Shown here piece after piece: positions 16,369 through 24,111 of a DNA stretch of 30,187 nt (position 1 is its first letter; each line of letters starts with the position of its first letter). The DNA lies in assembly GCA_934098665.1 (NCBI GenBank), contig CAKOOO010000012.1, forward strand, positions 1-30,187, written 5' to 3'. The position numbers and the translations under genes were made by a program. The stretch is from an uncultured Bacilli bacterium. GTDB taxonomy: Bacteria > Bacillota_I > Bacilli_A > RF39 > UBA660. The notes beneath the pieces are model-generated. The model did not search any database and was not told the origin of the DNA. It saw nothing but the letters and a program-made list of their open reading frames with translations.

Positions 16369-17342
16369 AAATAGCAATGTTTGGAACAGGTGCATATGGA
16401 CTTGCCATAGCTAGTAAGCTTGCAAGTAATGGTCATAAAGTATGCATGTGGACAGAAAATAAAGAAAAGGAAAAAGAATATCAAACTACTCATAATTTAA
16501 AAAGTATTTGTGAAAACTACATATTAAATGATAATATTGAAGTAACCTCAAATGTTAAAGATACTATTGATAACGCAAAAATTGTCTTTTTTACATGTGC
16601 ATCAAGATATGTAGGTGATGTAGCAAGTATGATACTTCCCTATTTTAAAAAAGATATGGTAATATGCATTGCGAGCAAAGGTATCGAAGAAAAAACTTGT
16701 AAACTTTTATCTAATGTAGTTAAATTTATTTTAAATGCTAAAAATATTACTGTAATATCTGGTCCAACTTTTGCAATTGATATGCTTTCTAATGAACCTG
16801 TTGCTCTTGCTATTGCGGGGACAAATAGAAAAAGTCAAAAAATAATAATAAATGCTCTTTCTTGTGATACTGTTAAACTACGTATTTCAAAAGATTTAAT
16901 TGGTGTACAAATATGTGGTGCTATTAAAAATATTATTGCCATTGCATCTGGAATTTTAGGAGGTCTTGGATATAGTGAAAGTACAAGAGCATTTTTAATC
17001 AATGAATCACTTCATGATATAAAAGATTTAATTTATTTTATGGGGGGTAAACCAAAAACAATTTTATCTTTTGCGGGCGTTGGTGATTTACTTATGACTT
17101 GCATGAGTACAAAAAGCCGTAATTATTCGTTTGGATATGTAATTGGAAGCACTAAAGATGAAAAAGCTGTAAAAGAGTTTTTAAATAATCATACTGTCGA
17201 AGGGTATAATACACTTAAAACTGTAATGATACTTTTAAATAAAAAAAATATTAATATAAAGTTAATCTCTCTAATTAATGATATTGTTGATTTTAAGGAA
17301 AGCCCACAGAAATTAAGTGAGTTTCTTATAAACAAAAAATAG
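16365..17342 (+). CDS. gpsA: Glycerol-3-phosphate dehydrogenase [NAD(P)+]
   Basis: It reduces dihydroxyacetone phosphate to sn-glycerol-3-phosphate, the backbone of phospholipids. The N-terminal Rossmann fold starts MKIAMFGTGAYGLA (GxGxxG at 7-12). ASKGIEE, SGPTFA and the catalytic lysine in GAIKNIIAIASG are all family landmarks. FAGVGDLLMTCMSTKSRNYSFG matches the conserved C-terminal GDLxxT block. The length of 325 is normal. It overlaps the end of rarA by 4 bp (ATGA), so translation is coupled, and ends inside a shared terminator facing dxs. Confidence 0.97.
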   Translation: MKIAMFGTGAYGLAIASKLASNGHKVCMWTENKEKEKEYQTTHNLKSICENYILNDNIEVTSNVKDTIDNAKIVFFTCASRYVGDVASMILPYFKKDMVICIASKGIEEKTCKLLSNVVKFILNAKNITVISGPTFAIDMLSNEPVALAIAGTNRKSQKIIINALSCDTVKLRISKDLIGVQICGAIKNIIAIASGILGGLGYSESTRAFLINESLHDIKDLIYFMGGKPKTILSFAGVGDLLMTCMSTKSRNYSFGYVIGSTKDEKAVKEFLNNHTVEGYNTLKTVMILLNKKNINIKLISLINDIVDFKESPQKLSEFLINKK

Positions 17343-17364
17343 CAAGGAAAAATTGCTATTTTTT
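17334..17364. terminator. Bidirectional terminator between gpsA and dxs
   Basis: AAAAAATAGCAA (17334-17345) and TTGCTATTTTTT (17353-17364) form a perfect 12-bp stem with a 7-nt loop and T runs on both strands. The TAG stops of both convergent genes lie inside the stem. Confidence 0.92.
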
Positions 17365-19218
17365 ATATACATTTTTTATTTTTTCATAAATAGAATTACT
17401 ATCAAGTTCATTAATTTTTATAAGTTCCTCTCTTGAGGCTGTAAACATAAATTTATCGGGAACATTATAAATATAAAAATCATTTTTAGTATTTAGTTTA
17501 TTTGCAAAGAAAAGAATAATACTATCTAAACTTTGCCCTTCAATACTTTCTTCATAAATAAAAACTTTTTTATAATATTTAAGAACTTTGGTAAGAATTT
17601 TTTCATCAATTGGTTTTAAAAATCTAGCATTAATTATTGTTAAAGAAATATTATCTTTTTCTAAATTTTCACAAACATTTATAGCTCTATTTACAAAATC
17701 TCCATATGTTATTATAACTCCATCTTCACCACTTCTTAAAACGTTCCATGAGCCTATAATAATATCTTCTTTTTGGGTAAAATCATATTTTAAATTTATT
17801 TTAGGATATCTTATTACAAATGGATTTTTACCTTTTATAGCTAAAGACAATAGATTATCTGCTTCTTTAGGACATGAGGGCATTGTAATAATTAAATTAG
17901 GAATAGAAAGAAGCATAGGTATATCAAATAAACCTTGATGAGTTTCACCGTCATTAGAAACAAAGCCTGCCCTATCAACGCATATTATAACATGCTCTTT
18001 CATTCTAGCAATATCATGAACTATTTCATCGTAACCTCTTTGTAAAAAAGTTGAATACATAAAGCAAATTGGTTTTTTATTATTTTCCGCTAAAGAACTT
18101 GCTAAAAGAAGCGCATGTTCTTCATTAATACCTACGTCAATAAATTGATTAGGAAGTTTTTCTTTTAATAAACTTAATTTTGAACCACTTTCCATAGCTG
18201 GAGTAATAACAATTATATCTTTATCTTTTTTTGCATAATTTAATACATAAGAACTAATTATTTCACTATATGAAGGTAAATTATTTACTTTTTTGGGAGT
18301 CCCACTATCTATATTAAATGGTCCTATACCATGAAATGTTTCAGGGTCATTTTCAGCATGTATATAGCCATAACCTTTTTTAGTTATTACATGCAGTATT
18401 ACGGGTTTATTTACTTTTTTTACCATATTTAAATACTTAATCATTTCATTATAATCTTCACCATCTATAGGTCCAAAATATTCAAAACCAAGTGATGTAA
18501 ATAGGCTTCCTTTTTTAACATATAACATTTTAAAATTATTTTTTAAAGTATTAATAAAATCTGCGATTTTACTACCAAATTTTGTTCTATTTAATATATT
18601 TTTTGTACTTTTTTTTGCATTATTATAACTTTTACCTGCTCTAACAGAATCTAAAAAATTATGCATAGCACCAACATTTTTAGATATACTCATTTCATTA
18701 TCATTTAATATAATAATAAGTCTTGTATTTAAACTGCCAATATGATTTAATGCTTCATAACTTACGCCATTAGATATGGAGCCATCTCCAATAACACATA
18801 CAACATTATAATCTTTTTTATCTAAATCTCTTGCAATTGCAAAACCAAGTCCCACAGAAAGTGAAGTTGATGAATGACCAGCTTCATAAAAATCATATTT
18901 ACTTTCACTTTTTTTCTGAAAACCATTAAGGCCACCTAATTTACGTAAATTTTTAAACATCTTAGCTCTACCTGTAAGTATTTTATAAGCATACGTTTGA
19001 TGGCCAACATCAAATATTATTTTATCCTTATTTATATCAAATACTTTAAGCATTGCAATAGTTAAATCTGTTATACCTAAGTTCGAAGATAAATGACCTC
19101 CTGTTTCAGAAACATTTTCAATTATAAAATCTCTAATATCTTTACCTAAATTTTCCAGTTCTTCATTAGATAAATCTTTTAAAAAGCCAGGACTAGTAAT
19201 ATTTTCTATTCTATTCAT
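17356..19218 (-). CDS. dxs: 1-Deoxy-D-xylulose-5-phosphate synthase
   Basis: This thiamine-diphosphate enzyme condenses pyruvate and glyceraldehyde 3-phosphate, the first step of the MEP isoprenoid pathway. Visible landmarks are GGHLSSNLG (40-48), DVGHQTYAYKILTGR (70-84), GHSSTSLSVGLG (114-125), the cofactor motif GDGSISNG (144-151) with NDNEMSIS (172-179), HGIGPFN, and INEEHALLLASSLA with the catalytic glutamate. The length of 620 is typical. The ATG lies within the last codons of tcdA (8-bp overlap) and AAAGGA precedes it, so tcdA-dxs form an operon. Its presence implies a MEP pathway elsewhere in the genome. Confidence 0.97.
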   Translation of the reverse strand: MNRIENITSPGFLKDLSNEELENLGKDIRDFIIENVSETGGHLSSNLGITDLTIAMLKVFDINKDKIIFDVGHQTYAYKILTGRAKMFKNLRKLGGLNGFQKKSESKYDFYEAGHSSTSLSVGLGFAIARDLDKKDYNVVCVIGDGSISNGVSYEALNHIGSLNTRLIIILNDNEMSISKNVGAMHNFLDSVRAGKSYNNAKKSTKNILNRTKFGSKIADFINTLKNNFKMLYVKKGSLFTSLGFEYFGPIDGEDYNEMIKYLNMVKKVNKPVILHVITKKGYGYIHAENDPETFHGIGPFNIDSGTPKKVNNLPSYSEIISSYVLNYAKKDKDIIVITPAMESGSKLSLLKEKLPNQFIDVGINEEHALLLASSLAENNKKPICFMYSTFLQRGYDEIVHDIARMKEHVIICVDRAGFVSNDGETHQGLFDIPMLLSIPNLIITMPSCPKEADNLLSLAIKGKNPFVIRYPKINLKYDFTQKEDIIIGSWNVLRSGEDGVIITYGDFVNRAINVCENLEKDNISLTIINARFLKPIDEKILTKVLKYYKKVFIYEESIEGQSLDSIILFFANKLNTKNDFYIYNVPDKFMFTASREELIKINELDSNSIYEKIKNVYKK

Positions 19219-19882
19219 TATTAATAATATCCTTTATAACATAATCACATAAAAGTATTCCTGCTATCGAAGTTATGCAAACATAAGATGAAACCGGTTC
19301 ACTTTTAATTGGTTTTTCTTTTGAACATATTACTGGAACGTTTACATCAATACCGCATTTTTTAATTAAATAATGATTAAGTTTTTTACCTAGTGGATCA
19401 GCTAAACTTTCTTTTAAAGTGCTTTTACATACCATTTGGGGACATAATCTATTTCCAATACCTAAAGAAACAATGATTTTTTTATTGAATTTATTTGCAT
19501 TAATAATTAACCCTGCTTTAGCAGGTACACTATCACAAGCATCTATAATATAATCATATGAAGAATAATCAAAATCACTATTTAAATTTAAAAAAGTATC
19601 TAATATGGTAATTTTAGCATTTTTATTAATACTTTTACCTCTTTCATATGCAGATTCAATTTTCTTTTTGCCAATTGTATTAAGTGTTGCATAAAGTTGT
19701 CTATTTAAATTACTTTCCTCATAAACATCAAAATCAATTATGGTAATATTTTCTACACCACATCTTATAAGCTCTTCGAAACAAAAAGAGCCTACTCCTC
19801 CAATACCAACTAAAAGGATATTGGTGTTTTTAATTTTTTCTAAGTTTTCAATCCCAAATAAATTTATTAATCTTTCTTTCAT
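19211..19882 (-). CDS. tcdA: tRNA threonylcarbamoyladenosine dehydratase TcdA
   Basis: This is an E1-like ATP-dependent enzyme that cyclises t6A at position 37 of ANN-decoding tRNAs. It has the nucleotide-binding GIGGVGS (26-32), DFDVYEESNLNRQLYA with the conserved Asn-Arg-Gln, YIIDACDSVPAK, and a C-terminal SYVCITSIAGILLCDYVI. These fit the TcdA/YgdL branch of the ThiF/MoeB family. At 223 residues it is some 30 shorter than usual, mainly in the C-terminal half. AGGAG (19889-19893) precedes the ATG by 6 nt. A 6S-like RNA gene ends just upstream, and the tcdA/6S adjacency is also known from Bacillus. Confidence 0.92.
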   Translation of the reverse strand: MKERLINLFGIENLEKIKNTNILLVGIGGVGSFCFEELIRCGVENITIIDFDVYEESNLNRQLYATLNTIGKKKIESAYERGKSINKNAKITILDTFLNLNSDFDYSSYDYIIDACDSVPAKAGLIINANKFNKKIIVSLGIGNRLCPQMVCKSTLKESLADPLGKKLNHYLIKKCGIDVNVPVICSKEKPIKSEPVSSYVCITSIAGILLCDYVIKDIINNE

Positions 19883-19896
19883 TATTTACTCCTATT

Positions 19897-20079
19897 AAAA
19901 AACCCAGTAAGAGTAGTCTATGCTAGATAAAATCCCGCGCCCTCGGCACGTGGGCATCACATAAGTTATTTTAGGATTCTTATGTACTTAATGAATAAGC
20001 ATTCTACACCATAACCTAATTAGATTCCCTTATTTCTATCTTTAGTCGGTTTTATACGCTATAAACTATCAACTAGGTA
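19897..20079 (-). ncRNA. ssrS: Structured small RNA, probably 6S RNA
   Basis: No gene fits this 183-nt stretch, which is less AT-rich than its surroundings. On the minus strand the 5' end ACCTAGT pairs with ACTGGGT at the 3' end. The inner GATAGT pairs with ACTACTC (one bulge), and further pairings are TATAGC/GCATA and ATAAAACC/GGATTTTAT. Inside lie the hairpins ACATAAG/CTTATGT and GCCC/GGGC. The closing stem is followed by six T, so it also terminates. A long closed rod of about 180 nt next to tcdA and near rarA fits 6S RNA, which binds RNA polymerase. I matched structure and neighbourhood, not a covariance model. Confidence 0.62.
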
Positions 20080-20084
20080 TCTTT

Positions 20085-20093
20085 ATTATAACA
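20085..20093 (-). promoter_or_regulatory. Extended -10 promoter of the 6S-like RNA
   Basis: On the minus strand TGTTATAAT gives a perfect -10 (20085-20090) with the TGn extension. The predicted start at about 20079 coincides with the beginning of the closing stem. Confidence 0.65.
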
Positions 20094-20206
20094 AATAATT
20101 TTGATAAAATAAATGTTATTTATTAAACTTGACATTCAATTATTTATTTTACCCATATATTCCAAATAAATTTTATTATTATTTTACAGTAAATAAATTG
20201 TCAAAT

Positions 20207-20231
20207 AAAAAAGAAATTATTTCTCTTTTCT
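20207..20231 (-). terminator. Probable terminator of the 20272-20775 gene
   Basis: On the minus strand AGAAAT and ATTTCT form a short stem followed by six T. The remainder of 20094-20271 is AT-rich without a visible gene. Confidence 0.5.
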
Positions 20232-20271
20232 TAAGCAATATCTTATAAATTGATAATATCAATAATTAATT

Positions 20272-20775
20272 TTATTTAAGTTTTCTTTTTCGTGAATAAC
20301 CTAAATCATTATCTAAATCATAATTATCATAATATTCACAGGGTAATGCATATTCTGCATCTTCCTTTTTTTCTACACTTTTAGTTTGCTTATTTTCTTT
20401 GGAAAGCGTTATAAGAAGTTTTTTTTCATTTTCTAAAGTATTTTGAACATCAGTTATTTCTTTTTCAGTTTTTTCATATTTACTCATTTTATGATTAATT
20501 AAATTTTTACTACCTAAATAAGATGAAACAAATAAAGTTTCCGCTAAAACAAGTGCACCAAAAGCAATTGTAAGTGAATTTGCTACAGTAAATGAAGTAC
20601 TATTAAGTGATAAAAGTATTCCTACAGGTGATAAAACCATACCCATTTTACATATAGTTATATAAAACTTTAACTTTAAAATATCCTTTTTATTTGCATT
20701 TTTATCTTCTTCTAACCTTGCAAGTAACTTTTCTAAATTATTTACTATTATTTTTTGATTTTTTAATTCTGCCAT
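20272..20775 (-). CDS. Membrane protein with flanking coiled coils, unknown function
   Basis: The protein starts with a charged coiled-coil-like helix (about residues 1-36). Two hydrophobic segments follow (about 40-57 and 65-88, the second FGALVLAETLFVSSYLG). A second charged coiled coil (about 95-128) and an acidic/basic tail ending SRKRKLK complete it. Both ends should face the same side, most likely the cytoplasm. I recognise no family. The ATG at 20775 is chosen because GAGGT lies 5-9 nt before it; a GTG five codons earlier is within the Shine-Dalgarno region. It has its own promoter, and the terminator of the HerA gene separates it from that operon. Confidence 0.7.
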   Translation of the reverse strand: MAELKNQKIIVNNLEKLLARLEEDKNANKKDILKLKFYITICKMGMVLSPVGILLSLNSTSFTVANSLTIAFGALVLAETLFVSSYLGSKNLINHKMSKYEKTEKEITDVQNTLENEKKLLITLSKENKQTKSVEKKEDAEYALPCEYYDNYDLDNDLGYSRKRKLK

Positions 20776-20799
20776 ATTTACCTCTTTCACTATAAGTAT

Positions 20800-20828
20800 A
20801 TGATATCATTTAAAAACTATTATGGCAA
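20800..20828 (-). promoter_or_regulatory. Promoter of the 20272-20775 gene
   Basis: On the minus strand TTGCCA (20823-20828), a 17-bp spacer and the extended -10 TGATATCAT (-10 at 20800-20805) are seen. The -10 lies in the palindrome ATGATATCAT, as does that of the serpin promoter. Confidence 0.6.
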
Positions 20829-20851
20829 ATAAAAAGAGTTAAAAACTCTTT
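20829..20851 (-). terminator. Terminator of the serpin-HerA operon
   Basis: AAAGAGTT (20833-20840) and AACTCTTT (20844-20851) form an 8-bp stem. The HerA stop codon overlaps it. Confidence 0.75.
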
Positions 20852-22598
20852 ATTTCCAACAGCCAGATACATCACAGTTCGAAGAATACGGCATAGGATT
20901 TGGCATTTCCATTTTAATAATCATTGGAATTTTAAATGCTGTACCAAAACCAACACAAGTACCAGGTTGTAGTGTTTTTTGTTTTTCAACAATATCACTA
21001 CTTATATTTGGAAGCATTTCTGTAATATATTTAATATCAAGTGGATGTGTCATTTTAAATATTAAGAAATTTGAACACTGAGCAATAACTGTATCAGATA
21101 TTTCAACTGGTCTTTGAGATATAATATCAAGTATTACACCGTATTTTCTTCCTTCTTTAGCAATTCTATCAAATATGTTATAACCAAGTAAAAATGTATC
21201 ATTATCTTTTTGAATATATCTATGAGCTTCCTCTAAAAAAAGGTGAAAAGGCATTGAGGCTCTATTTGAAAGTGCTTTTGCATAATCAAATAAAAATTTA
21301 CACATAATTTTTACAATAACTTTTGCATAAACATCATCAACATCCTCAAGGTTAATATTGATTATTTGAGCTTTTTTAGTATTATTTGTTTTAAGTGCAT
21401 CAATAAACTGTGCATTAGTAAAATGCCTGCTTCCATCAAAATATGTACCAACTTCACTATGTAAAATAGTTTGAAGTCTTACTTTTAATATTGAGGCATC
21501 ATCCACTAAAGTATCATTATGTAAAAAGCCTTCACTAATAAGAGTAAATTCTAGTGCTTTAGAAAAATCTTGCAATGTATAAAATGCACCTTTATCTGGT
21601 TCAAGAGTTTCAATATTCTCATCAATATTTTTTAATATATATTCTGTTATAAGTACACTTTCACCAAAATAACCATTAGAGTCTATTTCAAAACATTCAG
21701 AAAAACTTCTTGTATACCCAAGTCCTTGAATTGTTGTATCAAAATTAAATTCAGGTGTATGACAAGTTTCAATAATAGTAAATATTTCATTTTTCTTTTG
21801 AGCAGTTGTTTCACTACTAAATAGTACCGCAAGAAGTGCTTTTGCTATTAAATGATTTTTATATTTTTGTGACTCTGGAGTATTTGTCGCAAATATTTTA
21901 GAAAGTTTAAGTGTTCTTTCAAGTATTGGAAGCTGAGTATGTTTGCTTGCCTGAAGTAGTAATGCATAATCATCTAAAGTTAGTAAATTAACAGGTATTT
22001 TAAGTGGTACATCACCTTCATCTTTTACATTTGTAGTAATAAATTTATAATTATAACTTTCATTTATTTCATTAATTTTTCCAAAAGCATTTTTATATTC
22101 ACCATATGCATCAAAAATAAACATATTTGCATTTGCTATATTAGTAAATTTATTAGAAAATAAGTTTTGAACCATCCTTGATACACCACATGATTTACCA
22201 GAACCAGAGTTACCAAAAATAGCTAAATGGTTTGAAAACAAATCATTTACATTAGGACATACTGTAAAATTTCTATAAATAGCACTTTGTCCTAAAACAA
22301 AACTTTTATCACTATATGTTCCCACTAAAGCAAGAAGTTCCTCACCATTTATAATTCTAATTTTACTATTTAAAAGTGGCTTACGAAGAACACCATTTAA
22401 AAATCTATTTCCTTGATATTCACCAAGAAAACGAATTTTTATAATGTCAGCGTTTACTTCCGTAATTTCTCCTAAAATGCGATCAGCACCACTTTCAAAT
22501 ATGACATGTAAATTCATTAAATCACCTTGCACGTTATTTCCGGCAAGGTTTTGTACATGAGCTTCACTATCACTTATATAAAGTATTTTACCAAACAT
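20850..22598 (-). CDS. HerA-like hexameric ATPase / DNA translocase (DUF87)
   Basis: The first 100 residues look like the HAS-barrel domain that precedes HerA ATPases. It is followed by Walker A GNSGSGKS (129-136), Walker B FHLFLEEAHRY (451-461), the arginine-finger region DRIAKEGRKYGV and ISQRPVEISDTVIAQCSNFLIFKMTHPLD, all typical of the HerA/FtsK superfamily. HerA proteins pump DNA and often pair with the nuclease NurA or with defence effectors such as SIR2; none is encoded within this window. It starts 3 nt after the serpin gene (Shine-Dalgarno GAGGAG), so the two share a transcript. The tail contains a Cys pair (SNCDVSGCWK). Confidence 0.88.
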   Translation of the reverse strand: MFGKILYISDSEAHVQNLAGNNVQGDLMNLHVIFESGADRILGEITEVNADIIKIRFLGEYQGNRFLNGVLRKPLLNSKIRIINGEELLALVGTYSDKSFVLGQSAIYRNFTVCPNVNDLFSNHLAIFGNSGSGKSCGVSRMVQNLFSNKFTNIANANMFIFDAYGEYKNAFGKINEINESYNYKFITTNVKDEGDVPLKIPVNLLTLDDYALLLQASKHTQLPILERTLKLSKIFATNTPESQKYKNHLIAKALLAVLFSSETTAQKKNEIFTIIETCHTPEFNFDTTIQGLGYTRSFSECFEIDSNGYFGESVLITEYILKNIDENIETLEPDKGAFYTLQDFSKALEFTLISEGFLHNDTLVDDASILKVRLQTILHSEVGTYFDGSRHFTNAQFIDALKTNNTKKAQIININLEDVDDVYAKVIVKIMCKFLFDYAKALSNRASMPFHLFLEEAHRYIQKDNDTFLLGYNIFDRIAKEGRKYGVILDIISQRPVEISDTVIAQCSNFLIFKMTHPLDIKYITEMLPNISSDIVEKQKTLQPGTCVGFGTAFKIPMIIKMEMPNPMPYSSNCDVSGCWK

Positions 22599-22601
22599 AT
22601 A

Positions 22602-23753
22602 TTACTCCTCAATATTTTCTTCATTCATTATTTCTACTGGTTTATTTACAATGCCCATAAAATAAATATTATCTTTATTATTTTCTTTTACTATAAATAT
22701 AAATGACTTTTCAAAATTAATAACATTTTCATTATTACTTATTTCATTAGGACTCATAGTTCCCTCAGGTCTAAAATCAATTAAATTTAATTCATTAAAT
22801 GAACTTACAAAAATATTTTTACCAATTAAACTATATTTCCCTTCAGCAGTTAAACTTTTCTCAAGACCCATTTGGGTAAGACCATCAGTAATATTTTCTA
22901 CATAATCTAAATAATCAAACCTAGGTATTCTTATAATAGCTTTTTTATTTGTTAAACTTCCATTTAATTTATCTAATGTAAATGATGAAATTACATCCTC
23001 AACATTTGTTTTAGGAAATAATCCATAAAATGTAAAGCCATTTTCATATTCTTTAGCAAAACCAGTAAAGTTATCAGCATCAAGCATAACTTCTTCACTT
23101 TTAAAATACTGAGCATTAATACTTGTACCATCTTTTAAATAAAACTTGTCTTCTTCAAATAATTTTTCATCAAATTTATATTTCCAATTTGGGCTAAAGA
23201 AATTAGCATTAATTACGTTCATAACATCTGTTTTAATAACTGGATTATCATAAACATTTATTACTTTGTAAGTATTATCATAAAGCCATTTATTAATAGC
23301 AATACTATTTTCAAAACTATCATATAATACATTACTTTCATAATTAATTTTTAAAGCATTTACAAAATTACTTTTAACTTCACTTTTATAAATATCATTA
23401 ATCCATAATCCTTGAACTGATGCATAGTGACCTTCAACATTATCCTTTTTAGTAAGATCATAATTATTAAGTACATAATTAATTTCTTTTAAAACATTTC
23501 CTTTAGCACCGCTTGAAAGCATTGATAATGTATATGCAGTTGATAATGGTGCATATAATAAATTTTCATCACTTTCAGTGTATAAACTTTTAACAAGTTT
23601 TAAATCAAATGAAGTATTTTTTTCTTTTGATATACTATCATATTTAGATGAGTTATTGTCTTCTTTATTATTATGAATAATATATCCAGTTAATAAAAAT
23701 ACACTACATATTAAAAGTGCTCCAATAATAAATAATAAACTTTTTCTTTTCAT
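22602..23753 (-). CDS. Membrane-anchored serpin with an atypical reactive-loop hinge
   Basis: One N-terminal hydrophobic helix (about residues 6-26) anchors or exports the protein, and a serpin domain follows. Family landmarks are YAPLSTAYTLSMLSSGAKGN, INANFFSPNWKYKF, YGLFPK, and the C-terminal FEKSFIFIVKENNKDNIYFMGIVNKP. Inhibitory serpins carry an alanine-rich hinge (E-x-G-T-E-A-A-A-A-T) before the reactive loop. Here residues 330 onward read EGTMSPNEISNNENVI: the Ala run is gone and a proline is present, so loop insertion looks unfavourable. The ATG at 23753 is chosen because AGAGG stands 9 nt upstream; an ATG three codons earlier touches it. It is co-transcribed with the HerA-like gene. 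Confidence 0.9.
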   Translation of the reverse strand: MKRKSLLFIIGALLICSVFLLTGYIIHNNKEDNNSSKYDSISKEKNTSFDLKLVKSLYTESDENLLYAPLSTAYTLSMLSSGAKGNVLKEINYVLNNYDLTKKDNVEGHYASVQGLWINDIYKSEVKSNFVNALKINYESNVLYDSFENSIAINKWLYDNTYKVINVYDNPVIKTDVMNVINANFFSPNWKYKFDEKLFEEDKFYLKDGTSINAQYFKSEEVMLDADNFTGFAKEYENGFTFYGLFPKTNVEDVISSFTLDKLNGSLTNKKAIIRIPRFDYLDYVENITDGLTQMGLEKSLTAEGKYSLIGKNIFVSSFNELNLIDFRPEGTMSPNEISNNENVINFEKSFIFIVKENNKDNIYFMGIVNKPVEIMNEENIEE

Positions 23754-23779
23754 TTCAACCATCCTCTACTCTATAATTA

Positions 23780-23808
23780 ATGATATCATAAAAAAAGGAT
23801 AAAAACAA
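23780..23808 (-). promoter_or_regulatory. Promoter of the serpin-HerA operon
   Basis: On the minus strand TTGTTT (23803-23808), a 17-bp spacer and the extended -10 TGATATCAT (-10 at 23780-23785) are present. The -35 lies in the loop of the upstream terminator hairpin. Confidence 0.5.
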
Positions 23809-23815
23809 TTATCCT
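23790..23815 (-). terminator. Terminator upstream of the serpin gene
   Basis: On the minus strand AGGATAA pairs with TTATCCT around a 6-nt loop, followed by a run of T. It would have ended the transcript of the now decayed surface protein gene. Confidence 0.8.
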
Positions 23816-23827
23816 ATTTATTATTTT

Positions 23828-24080
23828 TTAATTTTCTACAACATATGGTTTATTTAATGTTCCACTTGTTACACTTCTATCATTACAAAATATTTGATTT
23901 TGTATAGTCTGTTGCACCTTCTTCTTTTATCATTATAGATAGTTTTTCTTCTTTAACTGGTTTATTTTTATTTAAATTACTTTACTTAAATTTATAGGTT
24001 AAAATAAGTGATAAAACCGTAACTAACAAAAATACGAACAAGGCAAACGCTAAAGAAAATGAAAATTTATAAAATTTTAA
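23828..24080 (-). pseudogene. Decayed remnant of a surface protein related to the 10722-12071 gene
   Basis: On the minus strand a frame without a start codon reads FVFLLVTVLSLILTYKFK, then a TAA, then SNLNKNKPVKEEKLSIMIK and EEGATDYTKS. This matches the N-terminal region of the protein at 10722-12071 (VLSLILTYKLKQNSLNKNKPFKEEKLSIMIKELGATDYAKS) almost residue by residue. Immediately afterwards, in another frame, comes CNDRSVTSGTLNKPYVVEN and a stop, the counterpart of its C-terminal GSGTYNNPYSVV. About 350 central codons are missing. A premature stop, a frameshift and an internal deletion make this a clear pseudogene. No other gene is seen in 23763-24111. Confidence 0.85.
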
Positions 24081-24111
24081 AATTATTAAAAAAAATTAAT
24101 CAAATAAATGA

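Noticed and set aside
19897..20079. tmRNA, RNase P RNA, SRP RNA or T-box in the structured gap
   Set aside because: None of their conserved sequence blocks is visible, and there is no tRNA-like end or T-box sequence.
20130..20160. Plus-strand TTGACA at about 20130 as a promoter
   Set aside because: No -10 box at proper spacing and no plus-strand gene downstream.
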